Source: Chryseobacterium culicis
GTDB lineage: Bacteria; Bacteroidota; Bacteroidia; Flavobacteriales; Weeksellaceae
DNA: 64,000 bases
Reading direction: 5' to 3'
NCBI RefSeq assembly: GCF_900108365.1
Contig: NZ_FNWQ01000007.1
Span: 1-64,000 of the forward strand
A program made the position numbers and the translations under genes. The stretch's first letter is position 1, and every line of letters starts with the position of its first letter. Below the pieces are notes generated by a model that saw only the letters and a program-made list of their open reading frames with translations, made no database searches and was not told the origin of the DNA. Shown piece after piece: positions 52,723-61,982 of the stretch.

Positions 52723-54369
52723 TTATTTTCTGGTAACTCTCAGCAGGAGTATTATAACTAACAGGACTGAAAAAACAAATCCCAAGACTGCCACCAAAGA
52801 TAATTCCCCTATTCTGGGTCCTGATTCTGAAGAAAAAACGATAGCCGTTGCAATGATATTAGCGCCTAAAACCATGGCTAAAATCAGATTAATAACACTG
52901 GATTTGATCAGCTGGTTGGTTTTTTCTATATTTTTAATCTCACTGGAAACAGTAAACTTGTTTTCGTCAAGTTTTTGCAGTACAGAACGAAGTTCTTTAG
53001 GGATTTCATCTACATTATCCGTGAAGTTCATCATCCTGTCCATTCCTGTTTTTAAAATATTCTTTGGACTGATCTTTTTGGTAAAAATTTTCTTGGTATA
53101 AGGATGCAGACTTTTGACGATATCCAGATCCGGATTGATATTTCTTCCCACCCCCTCAATCAGGCTGATTCCTTTAAATAGAAGATAGAAATAATCCGGC
53201 ATATAGAGCCTGTTTTCTTTCAGAATATCTTTCATTTTATTGATGATCACCTGCACATTAATGTCCTGTAGTGAGGAACTGTGAACAAAATTCAGAATGT
53301 CATCTACGTCATTTTCGAATCTTCTTTCATCCGGTATTTCATAGCTTACCGCCATTTTTTTGAGATAACGGACAATTTTATGAGAATTTTTCGCTACAAA
53401 ACTTACAATAAGATTTTCAAGGATTTCTTTATCATTGGGCTGAATCTTCCCTACCGCACCAAAATCAATAAAAACAATTTTACCGTCTTTTTTCACCAAT
53501 ATATTACCGGCATGTGGATCCGCATGGAAGAATCCGTAGTCTAAAATCTGAGAGACAAACAGTCTGAGCCCTGTTTCAGAAACTTTCACAGGATCAATAT
53601 TATGGGCTAAAAGGAGTGATTTATCCGTAACTTTTATTCCATCAATGAATTCCATACAAAGAATATTGTTATTGGAAAGTTCTTCGTACACTTTCGGGAC
53701 ATACGTTTCTTTATTATTTTTAAAATTCAGACGGAACTGCAGGATGTTATTTCTTTCATTCGTCAAAGAGACTTCTTCCAGTAATGATTTTTCAAAAGTG
53801 GAAATAGCCTGTTTCAGATTCAGCTTCTCTCCTATCTCCGAATAAGTGGATATCAGCTTTTCAATATCTTTAATAAGAAGGAGATCATCTTCAATAACAG
53901 ACTGCACATCAGGCTTTCTGAGTTTTAAGATCACGGGGCTTCCGTCTTTTAAAACCGCTTTATACACCTGGGCGATAGATGCTGTGGCCAGGGGTTCTTT
54001 CTGAATTTCGAGGAAATAATCCTGAACAGAAATATTGAACTCATTCTCCAGCATTTCTTCTACGTCCATCTCTACGGTTTCTACCTTATCCTGAAGCTTC
54101 TGCAGCTCCTGAATCAGTTCCGGTGGTAATAGATCTTCACGATTGCTGAATGACTGGCCAAGCTTGACAAAAGTGGGTCCCAGTTCTTCGAGAGCCAGTC
54201 TTATTCTTTCATAAACCGTTCCCTTTGAAATAATTTCGTCAGAATTAGATGGTTCTTCAGGCTTGTTTCCTCCGTTCATTCTTGCCAGCATATCTTTAAA
54301 TCCATATTTACTCAGTACGGAAATCAGTCTTGCGGATCTTTTCAGTTTTCTTTGCTGCTTATCAAACAT
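52723..54369 (-). CDS. AarF/UbiB-family (ABC1) kinase-like protein
   Basis: This membrane-associated atypical kinase family member has 548 residues. LGPTFVKLGQSFSNREDLL holds the family's K-x-G-Q motif, and ATASIAQVYKAVL is the alanine-rich nucleotide loop. HADPHAGNILV and VFIDFGAVGKI match the catalytic and metal-binding loops. Two membrane helices end the protein (LILAMVLGANIIATAIVF, then LVAVLGFVFSVLLVIILLL). UbiB acts in quinone synthesis by a route still debated; flavobacteria use menaquinone, so the substrate process here is open. It is a single gene. Confidence 0.9.
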   Translation of the reverse strand: MFDKQQRKLKRSARLISVLSKYGFKDMLARMNGGNKPEEPSNSDEIISKGTVYERIRLALEELGPTFVKLGQSFSNREDLLPPELIQELQKLQDKVETVEMDVEEMLENEFNISVQDYFLEIQKEPLATASIAQVYKAVLKDGSPVILKLRKPDVQSVIEDDLLLIKDIEKLISTYSEIGEKLNLKQAISTFEKSLLEEVSLTNERNNILQFRLNFKNNKETYVPKVYEELSNNNILCMEFIDGIKVTDKSLLLAHNIDPVKVSETGLRLFVSQILDYGFFHADPHAGNILVKKDGKIVFIDFGAVGKIQPNDKEILENLIVSFVAKNSHKIVRYLKKMAVSYEIPDERRFENDVDDILNFVHSSSLQDINVQVIINKMKDILKENRLYMPDYFYLLFKGISLIEGVGRNINPDLDIVKSLHPYTKKIFTKKISPKNILKTGMDRMMNFTDNVDEIPKELRSVLQKLDENKFTVSSEIKNIEKTNQLIKSSVINLILAMVLGANIIATAIVFSSESGPRIGELSLVAVLGFVFSVLLVIILLLRVTRK

Positions 54370-54580
54370 AGTGTATCAATAGTAGGTGCAATGTACTCCA
54401 AAAACTGTTCCTTTATGAAAAGAATTATTTATCATAACACCAACACAGAAAGTTAAAAAAAACAACACATAATCAGTATTTTAAAGAATTAAATACATTA
54501 ATAATTAGAAAAATCTTTATATATCATAAAAATTAATATATTTACAGCGTACAAATAAAACAATCCAAAAGTATTAGAAC

Positions 54581-54745
54581 ATGAAAAATTTACGTAACAA
54601 CAAACTTTCAAGAGCGCAATTAAAAGGAATTGCAGGAAGCGGAATTATTATCGGAAACTGCTCCAATGAATGCTGTCCTAAAGATGGAAGGCCAAGATGC
54701 CCAAGACTGATCTGCCCTGCTGTAGTATGTCCTGAGTACATGTAA
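54581..54745 (+). CDS. Six-cysteine bacteriocin-like peptide precursor (54 residues)
   Basis: This short gene codes for MKNLRNNKLSRAQLKGIAGS followed by a 34-residue core rich in Cys, Pro and Arg. The leader has the LSRAQLKGI-G pattern of double-glycine-type bacteriocin and RiPP precursors in Bacteroidota, with a GS/SG point at residues 19-21. The core has cysteines at 27, 31, 32, 40, 45 and 50, four followed by proline (CP at 32, 40, 45 and 50). No modification enzyme or C39 peptidase gene lies in the window. It has its own terminator. Expression and processing are inferred; the frame and pattern are seen. Confidence 0.7.
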   Translation: MKNLRNNKLSRAQLKGIAGSGIIIGNCSNECCPKDGRPRCPRLICPAVVCPEYM

Positions 54746-54776
54746 TTCACTCAAAGAAATTTTAGGTAAAATAAAA

Positions 54777-54808
54777 AAGAGACTGTCTTTGCGGACAGTC
54801 TCTTTTGT
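54777..54808. terminator. Bidirectional terminator after the peptide gene
   Basis: AAGAGACTGTC and GACAGTCTCTT form an 11-base stem around TTTGCG with T-run behind, between the peptide gene and the convergent GNAT-nitrilase gene. Confidence 0.9.
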
Positions 54809-54820
54809 TTTTGATTATTT

Positions 54821-56323
54821 TTATTTAAGATAGGTTTCGTACAGATCTTTTCTGCGGTCTTTCATCACCTGAACGGAGCCATTGTGATGGAGATCTTTTA
54901 AAAGGTTCAGGTCTACATCTACAATCAGGGTCATTTCTGTATTGGGAGTCGCTTCTCCTTTTACAGCATTGGATGGGAATGCAAAATCGGAAGGGGTAAA
55001 TACAGCCGCCTGCCCGAACTGAATGTCCATATTATTAACCTTTGGAAGGTTTCCTACGCATCCGGCGATGGCAACATAACATTCATTTTCTATGGCTCTT
55101 GCGGCGGCGCAGTGACGAACCCTCATGTAGGCATTCTGAGTGTCCGTCAGATACGGTACAAACAGGATTTTCATTCCCTGGTCGGCCAGAATTCTTGGCA
55201 ATTCCGGGAACTCGACGTCATAGCAGATCACCAGGCCTATTTTACCGCAGTCAGTATCAAAAACCCTGATTTCATTTCCTCCTTTCATCCCGTAATATCT
55301 CTTTTCGTTCGGGGTAATATGAATTTTCCTGTATTCATCCATACGCCCGTCACGGTGAAGAAGATAACTTACATTGTAGAGTTCATTGTTTTCAAAAACG
55401 GGCATACTTCCGGAAATAATGTTCACATTGTAACTGATGGCGAGTTCTGAAATTTTCTTTTTGATCTCTTCAGTCAGCTTCGCCAGCTCTATCATACTGT
55501 CTCTTTCAGAAAGATTATTGAAAGGAGCTAATAAAGGCGTGTTGAAAAGCTCCGGGAAAAGAACAAAGTCTGACTTATAATCTCCCATCACATTCACGAA
55601 GAATTCCACCTGCTCATAAAAGGCTTCTATATCCTTAAAATGCCTCATCTGCCACTGTACCAATCCGAGACGGATGATGCTGTCCTGCATGGTATTGGGC
55701 TTTCTGCTGTAATAGATATTGTTCCATTGTAAAAGAACAGCATTTTCTCTTGATGCTTCATCTTCAGGAAGATATTTTTTCAGGATTCTTATCGGAAGAA
55801 AATTATTGGAAAGCTGGAAAGATAATACGGGATCATAGATCTCTTTATCTCTTACTTTTCTGATATATTCTCTGGGTGAAAGTTCATGGCTGTATTTATG
55901 ATAGCTTGGAATTCTGCCTCCAAGGATAATGGATTTTAAGTGTAACTGCTCGCAGAGTTCTTTTCTGGCGTCATAAAGTCTTCTTCCGAGGCGCAGTTCA
56001 CGAAACTCCGGATCTACAAAAACTTCAATTCCGTAGAGGACATTTCCTGTAGAAGTATGGGTATTGAAGGTATAATTTCCTGTGATATCACTGTACGTAT
56101 GATCGTCTCCAAATTCATCGTAATTCACAATAATGGAAAGGGCTACTGCAGCCAGTTTTCCGTCAACTGTTATACAGATCTGTCCATTGGGGAACATTTT
56201 GGTGAGCTTATCAATACTTTTTTTGGACCAAATGGATTCTGACATTTGTGGATAGGCCCTTTTCATCGTTTCCGCCAGTTCATCATAATCCTGAAGCGTC
56301 AGGTTTCTTGTTTCTATTTGCAT
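54821..56323 (-). CDS. GNAT acetyltransferase / carbon-nitrogen hydrolase fusion
   Basis: This 500-residue cytosolic protein has two domains. Residues about 1-200 are a GNAT acyltransferase, with VFVDPEFRELRLGRRLYDAR as the acetyl-CoA loop (R-x-x-x-G-R-R). Residues about 215-495 are a nitrilase-type amidohydrolase with the full triad: glutamate in LFPELFNTPL, lysine in YRKIHITPNEKRYYG and cysteine in IGLVICYDVEFPEL. The fusion is known as a family of its own in many bacteria, but its substrate is unknown; a two-step acyl transfer on an amine or amide is a guess. It is a single gene. Confidence 0.92.
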   Translation of the reverse strand: MQIETRNLTLQDYDELAETMKRAYPQMSESIWSKKSIDKLTKMFPNGQICITVDGKLAAVALSIIVNYDEFGDDHTYSDITGNYTFNTHTSTGNVLYGIEVFVDPEFRELRLGRRLYDARKELCEQLHLKSIILGGRIPSYHKYSHELSPREYIRKVRDKEIYDPVLSFQLSNNFLPIRILKKYLPEDEASRENAVLLQWNNIYYSRKPNTMQDSIIRLGLVQWQMRHFKDIEAFYEQVEFFVNVMGDYKSDFVLFPELFNTPLLAPFNNLSERDSMIELAKLTEEIKKKISELAISYNVNIISGSMPVFENNELYNVSYLLHRDGRMDEYRKIHITPNEKRYYGMKGGNEIRVFDTDCGKIGLVICYDVEFPELPRILADQGMKILFVPYLTDTQNAYMRVRHCAAARAIENECYVAIAGCVGNLPKVNNMDIQFGQAAVFTPSDFAFPSNAVKGEATPNTEMTLIVDVDLNLLKDLHHNGSVQVMKDRRKDLYETYLK

Positions 56324-56406
56324 TTGATGTAATTTTACTTAAATTTAGTGAAAATTTGTTTTAATAGGCTATTACCTAGCAAAACATTAACCAAAAATGA
56401 ATCGGA

Positions 56407-56619
56407 ATGGCAATAATTTTTCTGAATCAAAGCGAGTGTCCTGTTTGTAAAAAAACTTTAGATAAAGGACAGGATATCGTGTTATTTCCTCCTTTCACCT
56501 CGGACAAGAATCATCAATTTTACTTATTTAATGATGAAGGAGTTCACCGTTCCTGTTTGAAGAAAACAAAATTTGGAACAGAAGCCTTACAATTTTTAGA
56601 AACAAAATTTCCGATATAA
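56407..56619 (+). CDS. Small cysteine-rich protein, possible zinc ribbon
   Basis: This 70-residue cytosolic protein has ECPVCKK near the N terminus and VHRSCLKK in the middle, which together could hold one zinc (C-x-x-C plus H-x-x-C). I know no function. The start is the ATG at 56407. An A-rich stretch stands upstream, and a weak hairpin follows. It stands alone between two minus-strand genes. Confidence 0.65.
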   Translation: MAIIFLNQSECPVCKKTLDKGQDIVLFPPFTSDKNHQFYLFNDEGVHRSCLKKTKFGTEALQFLETKFPI

Positions 56620-56620
56620 A

Positions 56621-56651
56621 AAAATCCCACCCAAAACGGGCAGGATTTATA
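56621..56651. terminator. Terminator between the zinc-ribbon gene and guaA
   Basis: AAATCC-CA-CCC and GGG-CA-GGATTT pair with a small internal mismatch around AAAAC, with A-rich and T-rich flanks. It can serve both convergent genes. Confidence 0.7.
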
Positions 56652-56671
56652 TTTAAAATTCAAGTCAAAAA

Positions 56672-58201
56672 TTATTCCCACTCAATCGTTGCAGGTGGTT
56701 TGCTTGAAATATCGTAAGCTACTCTGTTGATTCCTCTTACTTCGTTGATGATTCTGCTGGAAACGGTATCCAGGAATTCGTAAGGAAGTCTGCTCCAAGT
56801 GGCCGTCATAAAGTCGATGGTGTTGGCAGAACGAACTACCGCTGTGTATTCGTATGTTCTTTCGTCACCCATTACTCCAACAGATTTTACCGGAAGAAGT
56901 ACAACAAATGCCTGAGATACTTTTTCGTAAAGGTCATTCTTGTATAATTCTTCAATAAAGATATCATCAGCTTCCTGAAGGATTCTTACTTTTTCGGCAT
57001 CTACTGCTCCCAATACTCTGATTCCTAATCCCGGACCTGGGAAAGGGTGTCTGTATACCAAGTGGTGAGGAATACCTAATTCTTCTCCTACTCTTCTTAC
57101 TTCGTCCTTGAAAAGTTCTCTCAATGGCTCTAATAATTCGAATTCCATATCTTCAGGAAGTCCTCCGACGTTGTGGTGAGACTTAATTACAGCAGATGGT
57201 CCGTTGACAGACTGGCTTTCGATAACATCAGGATAAATGGTTCCCTGAGCTAAGAATTTAGCACCTTCAATTTTGTGAGATTCTTCGTCAAATACGTGGA
57301 TAAATTCGTTTCCGATGATCTTTCTCTTCGCTTCAGGATCATCTACTCCGGCTAGTTTTGAAAGGAATCTTTCTTTAGCATCTACCATTTTAATGTTCAT
57401 ATGGAAATGCTCTCCATACTGATCCATTACTTTTTTGCCTTCATCCTTTCTTAATAATCCTGTATCTACAAAGATACATGTTAACTGATCTCCGATAGCT
57501 TTGTGGATCAGAACAGCGGCTACAGAAGAATCCACACCACCGGAAAGTCCAAGAATTACTTTGTTGTCTCCTACTTTCTCACGGATTTCTTCAACAGTTT
57601 TTTCAATATAGTTGGTCAGTTTCCAGTTTTTCTCTGAGTTACAGATTCCGAATACAAAATTTTCAAGCATTTTCGCACCTTCTTCTGTATGAGAAACTTC
57701 CGGGTGGAACTGAACGCAGAATATTTTTTTGTCTTCATTAGAAATAGAAGCAATTACCCCTGATTTTGCGTTTAACTCAAAACCGGCAGGCAGTTCTCCC
57801 ACTTCGTCAAAGTGGCTCATCCAAACCACTGAGTTCTGGGTAACTCCTTTTAATAAAGAGCTTTCTTTAACGATCTCAAGGTTGGCTTTTCCATATTCTC
57901 CTTTTTCTCCTTTATTTACTTTCCCTCCTAAAAGGTGGGCAGTCATCTGCATTCCGTAGCAGATTCCCAATACGGGAACTCCCTGCTCATATAATGCTTT
58001 TTCAACGAGGTGGGCATTTTCTGCATTTACTGAGCTTGGTCCGCCGGAAAGGATAATTCCCTTTGGCTGCTTTGCTAAAATATCTTGTAATGGTGTATTG
58101 TAAGGTAAGATCTCAGAGTATACCCCCATCTCACGGATTCTTCTTCCGATAAGCTGGTTGTACTGGGATCCGAAATCTAAAATAATAATACCGTTGTTCA
58201 T
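56672..58201 (-). CDS. guaA: GMP synthase (glutamine-hydrolysing)
   Basis: This cytosolic enzyme turns XMP into GMP with glutamine as ammonia source. The 509 residues have the glutaminase domain with C81 in LGICYGMQ and histidine and glutamate in VQFHPEVSHTEEG. The ATP-pyrophosphatase loop is LGLSGGVDSSVAAV, and the C-terminal dimer domain ends KPPATIEWE. It is the last gene of the purine block on the minus strand, separated from purD by a palindromic spacer. Confidence 0.96.
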   Translation of the reverse strand: MNNGIIILDFGSQYNQLIGRRIREMGVYSEILPYNTPLQDILAKQPKGIILSGGPSSVNAENAHLVEKALYEQGVPVLGICYGMQMTAHLLGGKVNKGEKGEYGKANLEIVKESSLLKGVTQNSVVWMSHFDEVGELPAGFELNAKSGVIASISNEDKKIFCVQFHPEVSHTEEGAKMLENFVFGICNSEKNWKLTNYIEKTVEEIREKVGDNKVILGLSGGVDSSVAAVLIHKAIGDQLTCIFVDTGLLRKDEGKKVMDQYGEHFHMNIKMVDAKERFLSKLAGVDDPEAKRKIIGNEFIHVFDEESHKIEGAKFLAQGTIYPDVIESQSVNGPSAVIKSHHNVGGLPEDMEFELLEPLRELFKDEVRRVGEELGIPHHLVYRHPFPGPGLGIRVLGAVDAEKVRILQEADDIFIEELYKNDLYEKVSQAFVVLLPVKSVGVMGDERTYEYTAVVRSANTIDFMTATWSRLPYEFLDTVSSRIINEVRGINRVAYDISSKPPATIEWE

Positions 58202-58330
58202 TGTTGATAATTGATAAATGATGATTAATTATAAGCTGTAAGCTATAAGCTAAAGGCTGTAAGCTCTCCAGGCTGCAATAAGCATACTGCCTGTTGCATA
58301 AAGCTTATTGCTTACTTAACTGTTTTACAA
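58202..58330. repeat. Repeat-rich spacer between guaA and purD
   Basis: The spacer carries a run of near-repeats of TAAGCTgTAAGCTaTAAGCT-type units, then the perfect inverted pair GCAATAAGC (58275-58283) and GCTTATTGC (58303-58311). No frame is coded. It resembles dispersed intergenic repeats of the genus; a role as RNA hairpin between operon genes is possible. Confidence 0.55.
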
Positions 58331-58362
58331 AAAAAGACTTGGAGTTGCTCCAAATCTTTTTT
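58331..58362 (-). terminator. Terminator of purD
   Basis: AAAGACTTGGAG and CTCCAAATCTTT pair (one bulge) around TTG, with a T-run on the minus strand, 12 bases past the purD stop. If strong, guaA needs its own promoter. Confidence 0.7.
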
Positions 58363-58373
58363 CGTGATTTTTA

Positions 58374-59612
58374 TTAAAACTTTCCGATGTCTTCTCTGTA
58401 GAAGCCGTAATCGAAATGTACATGGCTTGCATCTTCGTAAACCTTTTTGCGGGCATCTTCGAAAGTAGCTCCTGTAGCTACAATGTTCAGAACTCTCCCC
58501 CCGTTGGAAACCACTTTGTCTCCTTTGCTGATGGCACCTGCGTATAATAGTTTACTGTGTTTCAGCTTATCTTCTCCTGTAATTTCGAAACCTGTTTCGA
58601 TGTTTCTCGGATATCCTCCTGAGCACATTACAAGACAAATTGCTTTTTCGTCCTTAAATGTAAGCTGAATATCTTTTCCTTCCATACAGTCCTGGATCAC
58701 ATCCAAAAGATTGTTTTCCATCAGCGCCATCAACACCTGAGTTTCAGGATCTCCGAATCTCATGTTGTATTCAAGAAGGTAAGCTCCGTTTTTAGTAACC
58801 ATCAATCCGAAGAAGATGATTCCTTTAAATCCGAAACCTTCAGCTTTAAGCCCTTTAATGGTAGGCTCCAAGATGTTTTTCTCAAAATCTGCATAGTGCT
58901 CCTGAGTAAATTCCGGGCTTGGTGCTACTGAACCCATACCTCCTGTATTAGGTCCTGTATCTCCGTTCCCCGCTTTTTTATAATCCTTTGCAGCTACACA
59001 AGGGAATAGTTTTTCCCCGTTAGAGAAAGCAATAATAGACGCTTCAAAACCTTGTAAATATTCTTCGATAACTAAACGGATTCCTGCATCTCCATAAATT
59101 CTTCTGATCATGAAATCATGGATGGTAGCTTCAGCTTCTTCAAGGTTGTCACAAATAACCACCCCTTTTCCGCCTGCCAATCCGCTTGCTTTGATCACCA
59201 AAGGGTATTGCTGTGTCTGCACATATTCTTTAGCATCATTGTATGAATCAAACACAACAGCTTTAGCTGTTTTGATATCATAGGTCTGCATAAATTTCTT
59301 AGAGAAAGCTTTACTTCCTTCCAGACTTGCTACTTTTTGGGTAGGTCCGAAAACCTTAAGATCATGCTTTTTAAATTCGTCCTTGATACCTGCTACAAGA
59401 GGAGCTTCAGGACCTACGATCGTAAGATCAATTTTTTCTTTAATGGCGAAATCTCTAAGTTCTTTGATTTCTGATAAATGAACATTTTTCCCTATTACAT
59501 CGGTAGTAGCATTCCCGTTAGCAAAAAACATTTTAGAAATTCTTGAGTCATTCTGAAGCTTTGCCGCTAAAGCAGATTCTCTACCGCCTTCACCTATGAT
59601 TAATATTCTCAT
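58374..59612 (-). CDS. purD: Phosphoribosylamine-glycine ligase
   Basis: This cytosolic ATP-grasp enzyme catalyses step two of purine synthesis. The 412 residues start ILIIGEGGRESALAAKL, then VGPEAPLVAGI. The ATP-binding loop is IKASGLAGGKGVVIC, with GDTGPNTGGMGSVAPSPEF and YNMRFGDPETQVLM for metal and substrate. A promoter of the local type stands upstream, so it can be read apart from purH. Confidence 0.96.
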   Translation of the reverse strand: MRILIIGEGGRESALAAKLQNDSRISKMFFANGNATTDVIGKNVHLSEIKELRDFAIKEKIDLTIVGPEAPLVAGIKDEFKKHDLKVFGPTQKVASLEGSKAFSKKFMQTYDIKTAKAVVFDSYNDAKEYVQTQQYPLVIKASGLAGGKGVVICDNLEEAEATIHDFMIRRIYGDAGIRLVIEEYLQGFEASIIAFSNGEKLFPCVAAKDYKKAGNGDTGPNTGGMGSVAPSPEFTQEHYADFEKNILEPTIKGLKAEGFGFKGIIFFGLMVTKNGAYLLEYNMRFGDPETQVLMALMENNLLDVIQDCMEGKDIQLTFKDEKAICLVMCSGGYPRNIETGFEITGEDKLKHSKLLYAGAISKGDKVVSNGGRVLNIVATGATFEDARKKVYEDASHVHFDYGFYREDIGKF

Positions 59613-59641
59613 ACTTTATATTATTATCTAGTCTTATTTTA

Positions 59642-59673
59642 CAAATATATAATTTTGAATGCTAAAAATACAA
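59642..59673 (-). promoter_or_regulatory. Promoter of purD
   Basis: On the minus strand TTG (59671-59673), a 21-base spacer and a perfect TAnnTTTG (TATATTTG, 59642-59649) stand 29 bases before the purD start codon. Confidence 0.6.
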
Positions 59674-59702
59674 TCCCTAATTATTTTTTAATTCTATTTT
59701 AA

Positions 59703-61220
59703 TTAGTGAAAAAAGTGTCTGACACCTGTAAACATCATTGGAATATTGTGCTCATTGGCGGCCTCAATACTATCCTGATCTTTTACACTTCCACCCGGCT
59801 GAATAATCGCCTTGATACCTTCCTGAGCGCAGAAATCTACCACGTCACGGAAAGGGAAAAATGCGTCTGAAGCCAATACCAGATCTCCTGAGAATTTTTC
59901 TTTTGCTCTTTCGATAGCCTGCTGAGTCGCCCAGATTCTGTTGACCTGTCCGCCTCCGATACCGAATGCCTGAATTCCGTTGGAAACTACGATGGCATTA
60001 GACTTCACATATTTTACCACTCTCTGAGAAAACAGTAATGCTTTTTTCTGCTCTTCTGTAGGCTGTACTTCCGTTACCACTTTGATATCGTCTGAGAAAT
60101 GAAGGTCATTATCCTGAACAAGGATCCCTCCGTCTACTTTCACCCAAGTCTGTTTGTCTGAAACCGGGTTTACGATTTTAATGATTCTTAAGTTTTTCTT
60201 TTTTCTTAAAATTTCAATGGCGTCTTCATCAAATTCAGGAGCCATTACGATCTCAAGGAAAGTTTTATTCAGTTCTTCAGCTGTTGCTGCGTCTATTTTG
60301 TAGTTCATTGCAACAATTCCGCCAAAGATGGAAACCGGATCACATTCGAATGTTTTCTGGTATGTTTCCAGGGCTGAAGTTCCTATGGCAACCCCACACG
60401 GTGTAGAGTGTTTTACGGCACAACAAGCCATTTCTTCTTTGAACTCATTCACTACTTTCCAGCAAAGGTCCATATCACGAAGATTGTTGAAAGAAAGTTC
60501 TTTACCTCCAAGCTGTTCAAAGTCTTTCATGGCTCCGTTCTCGAAAGTAGAAACATAGTAAGCTGCCGTCTGATGAGGGTTTTCTCCGTATCTAAGGTCA
60601 GCTGCTTTTTTGTAAGAAGCATTCAGATAAGCAGGATATTCTTCATCAAGAAGCATTCTTGAAATGGCAGCATCATAAGCAGAGGTAAGGTTGAATACTT
60701 TTCCTGCAAGCTTTTTACGGGTTTCGATGTACGTATCTCCGTTTTGCTCCATTTCAATTTTCACAGCTGCATAATCTTCTACATCAGTGATTACAGTTAC
60801 GGAATCAAAGTTTTTGGCCGCAGAACGAAGCATTGAAGGTCCGCCGATATCAATAAACTCTACTTTTTCATGTAAAGAAATGTCTTTGTTGACATTTTCA
60901 AAGAAAGGGTAAAGGTTTACGATCACCATGTCAATCAGACCAATTCCGTGTTCCTGAACGGTTTTCATGTGCTCTTCGTTGGTACGGACAGCCAGCAATC
61001 CTCCGTGAACTTTCGGGTGTAAAGTTTTCACTCTTCCGTCCAGCATTTCAGGGAAATTGGTTACCTCATCAATCTGAATAGGATTTAAACCAGCGTCTTT
61101 CAAATGTTTGAACGTTCCTCCCGTAGAGATCAACTCATAATTCTGAGCTTCCAAAAACTGCGCGAATTCAATTAACCCACTTTTGTCAGAAACACTGATT
61201 AAAACTCTCTTTTTACTCAT
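59703..61220 (-). CDS. purH: Bifunctional AICAR transformylase / IMP cyclohydrolase
   Basis: This cytosolic enzyme catalyses the last two steps to IMP. The 505 residues have the cyclohydrolase domain (VLISVSDKSGLIEFA, STGGTFKHL, DGRVKTLHPKVHGGLL). From about residue 195 comes the transformylase domain (LRYGENPHQTAAYY, then the catalytic Lys-His in AVKHSTPCGVAIG, then GIGGGQVNRIWATQ). It lies 120 bases after purN in the same direction. A GTCCGG...CCGGAC hairpin at about 61261-61283 stands in that gap. Confidence 0.96.
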   Translation of the reverse strand: MSKKRVLISVSDKSGLIEFAQFLEAQNYELISTGGTFKHLKDAGLNPIQIDEVTNFPEMLDGRVKTLHPKVHGGLLAVRTNEEHMKTVQEHGIGLIDMVIVNLYPFFENVNKDISLHEKVEFIDIGGPSMLRSAAKNFDSVTVITDVEDYAAVKIEMEQNGDTYIETRKKLAGKVFNLTSAYDAAISRMLLDEEYPAYLNASYKKAADLRYGENPHQTAAYYVSTFENGAMKDFEQLGGKELSFNNLRDMDLCWKVVNEFKEEMACCAVKHSTPCGVAIGTSALETYQKTFECDPVSIFGGIVAMNYKIDAATAEELNKTFLEIVMAPEFDEDAIEILRKKKNLRIIKIVNPVSDKQTWVKVDGGILVQDNDLHFSDDIKVVTEVQPTEEQKKALLFSQRVVKYVKSNAIVVSNGIQAFGIGGGQVNRIWATQQAIERAKEKFSGDLVLASDAFFPFRDVVDFCAQEGIKAIIQPGGSVKDQDSIEAANEHNIPMMFTGVRHFFH

Positions 61221-61340
61221 TTTACTTTCAATTTTTTACTTTTTACAGCTATTTCAAACTGTGTCCGGGTCTTTCACCTCCGGACTTACTTTTATTTTAC
61301 TTAGATTTTTCTATTTTTCCTGTCAAAAAAAAGTTTGACG

Positions 61341-61907
61341 TTAATTATTTCCCAGGACCTTATTGATGGCTACAGGAAATATTTCATATTCAATCTGGTG
61401 AACTTTCTGAGCAAGTGTTTCAGGAGTATCCTCAGCGGTTACTTCAAAAGATTTCTGAAGAATAGCTTCTCCTTCATCAATGCCCGGTGTTACAAAATGT
61501 ACAGTTGCCCCACTCTCTACTTCTTTGGCTTCAATAACTGCATTATGAACGTTCATGCCCCACATTCCTTTTCCTCCGAATTTCGGAAGCAGCGCGGGAT
61601 GAATATTGATTATCTTACCGTTCCAGTTTTCGCAGAATTCAGATTTTAGGATGGATAAAAATCCTGCCAATACTATAAGATCAGTATTTTCCGGGATTAC
61701 TTCAGCCAATTCACTGCTGAAATTCTTTCCTCTTGGAATGAGTATGTTCTCTATATTGTGATTCTTTGCTCTTTCCAGCCCAAAACATTCCCGGTCTGCT
61801 ACCACCAAAGTTACTTTTGCATTCCGGATTTCTCCTGAATCAATAGTATCAATGATTCTCTGCAGATTTGTTCCTGAACCGGATACGAGTACAACGATGT
61901 TCTTCAT
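61341..61907 (-). CDS. purN: Phosphoribosylglycinamide formyltransferase
   Basis: This cytosolic enzyme formylates GAR with 10-formyl-tetrahydrofolate. The 188 residues start VVLVSGSGTNLQRIID for phosphate binding. The catalytic N-H-D set lies in INIHPALLPKFGG and the following block through VTPGIDEGEAIL. It follows purM by 75 bases with an imperfect palindrome between them. Confidence 0.95.
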   Translation of the reverse strand: MKNIVVLVSGSGTNLQRIIDTIDSGEIRNAKVTLVVADRECFGLERAKNHNIENILIPRGKNFSSELAEVIPENTDLIVLAGFLSILKSEFCENWNGKIINIHPALLPKFGGKGMWGMNVHNAVIEAKEVESGATVHFVTPGIDEGEAILQKSFEVTAEDTPETLAQKVHQIEYEIFPVAINKVLGNN

Positions 61908-61911
61908 TATT

Positions 61912-61982
61912 CAGATGTTAGATGCCAGATTTAAGATTACAGACTTACCGTCTGATGTCCAGAGTCTGAAATCTGATGTCAT
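61912..61982. repeat. Imperfect palindrome between purN and purM
   Basis: The left arm (CAGATGTTAGATGCCAGATT, then TAAGATTACAGAC) and the right arm (GTCTGATGTCCAGAGTCTGA, then AATCTGATGTCA) pair across a TTACC-type loop. Each arm is itself built of CAGAT/AGATGTC-like units. A related AGATTTCAGATG stretch lies before purM at about 63000-63035. These look like dispersed intergenic repeats. Confidence 0.55.
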
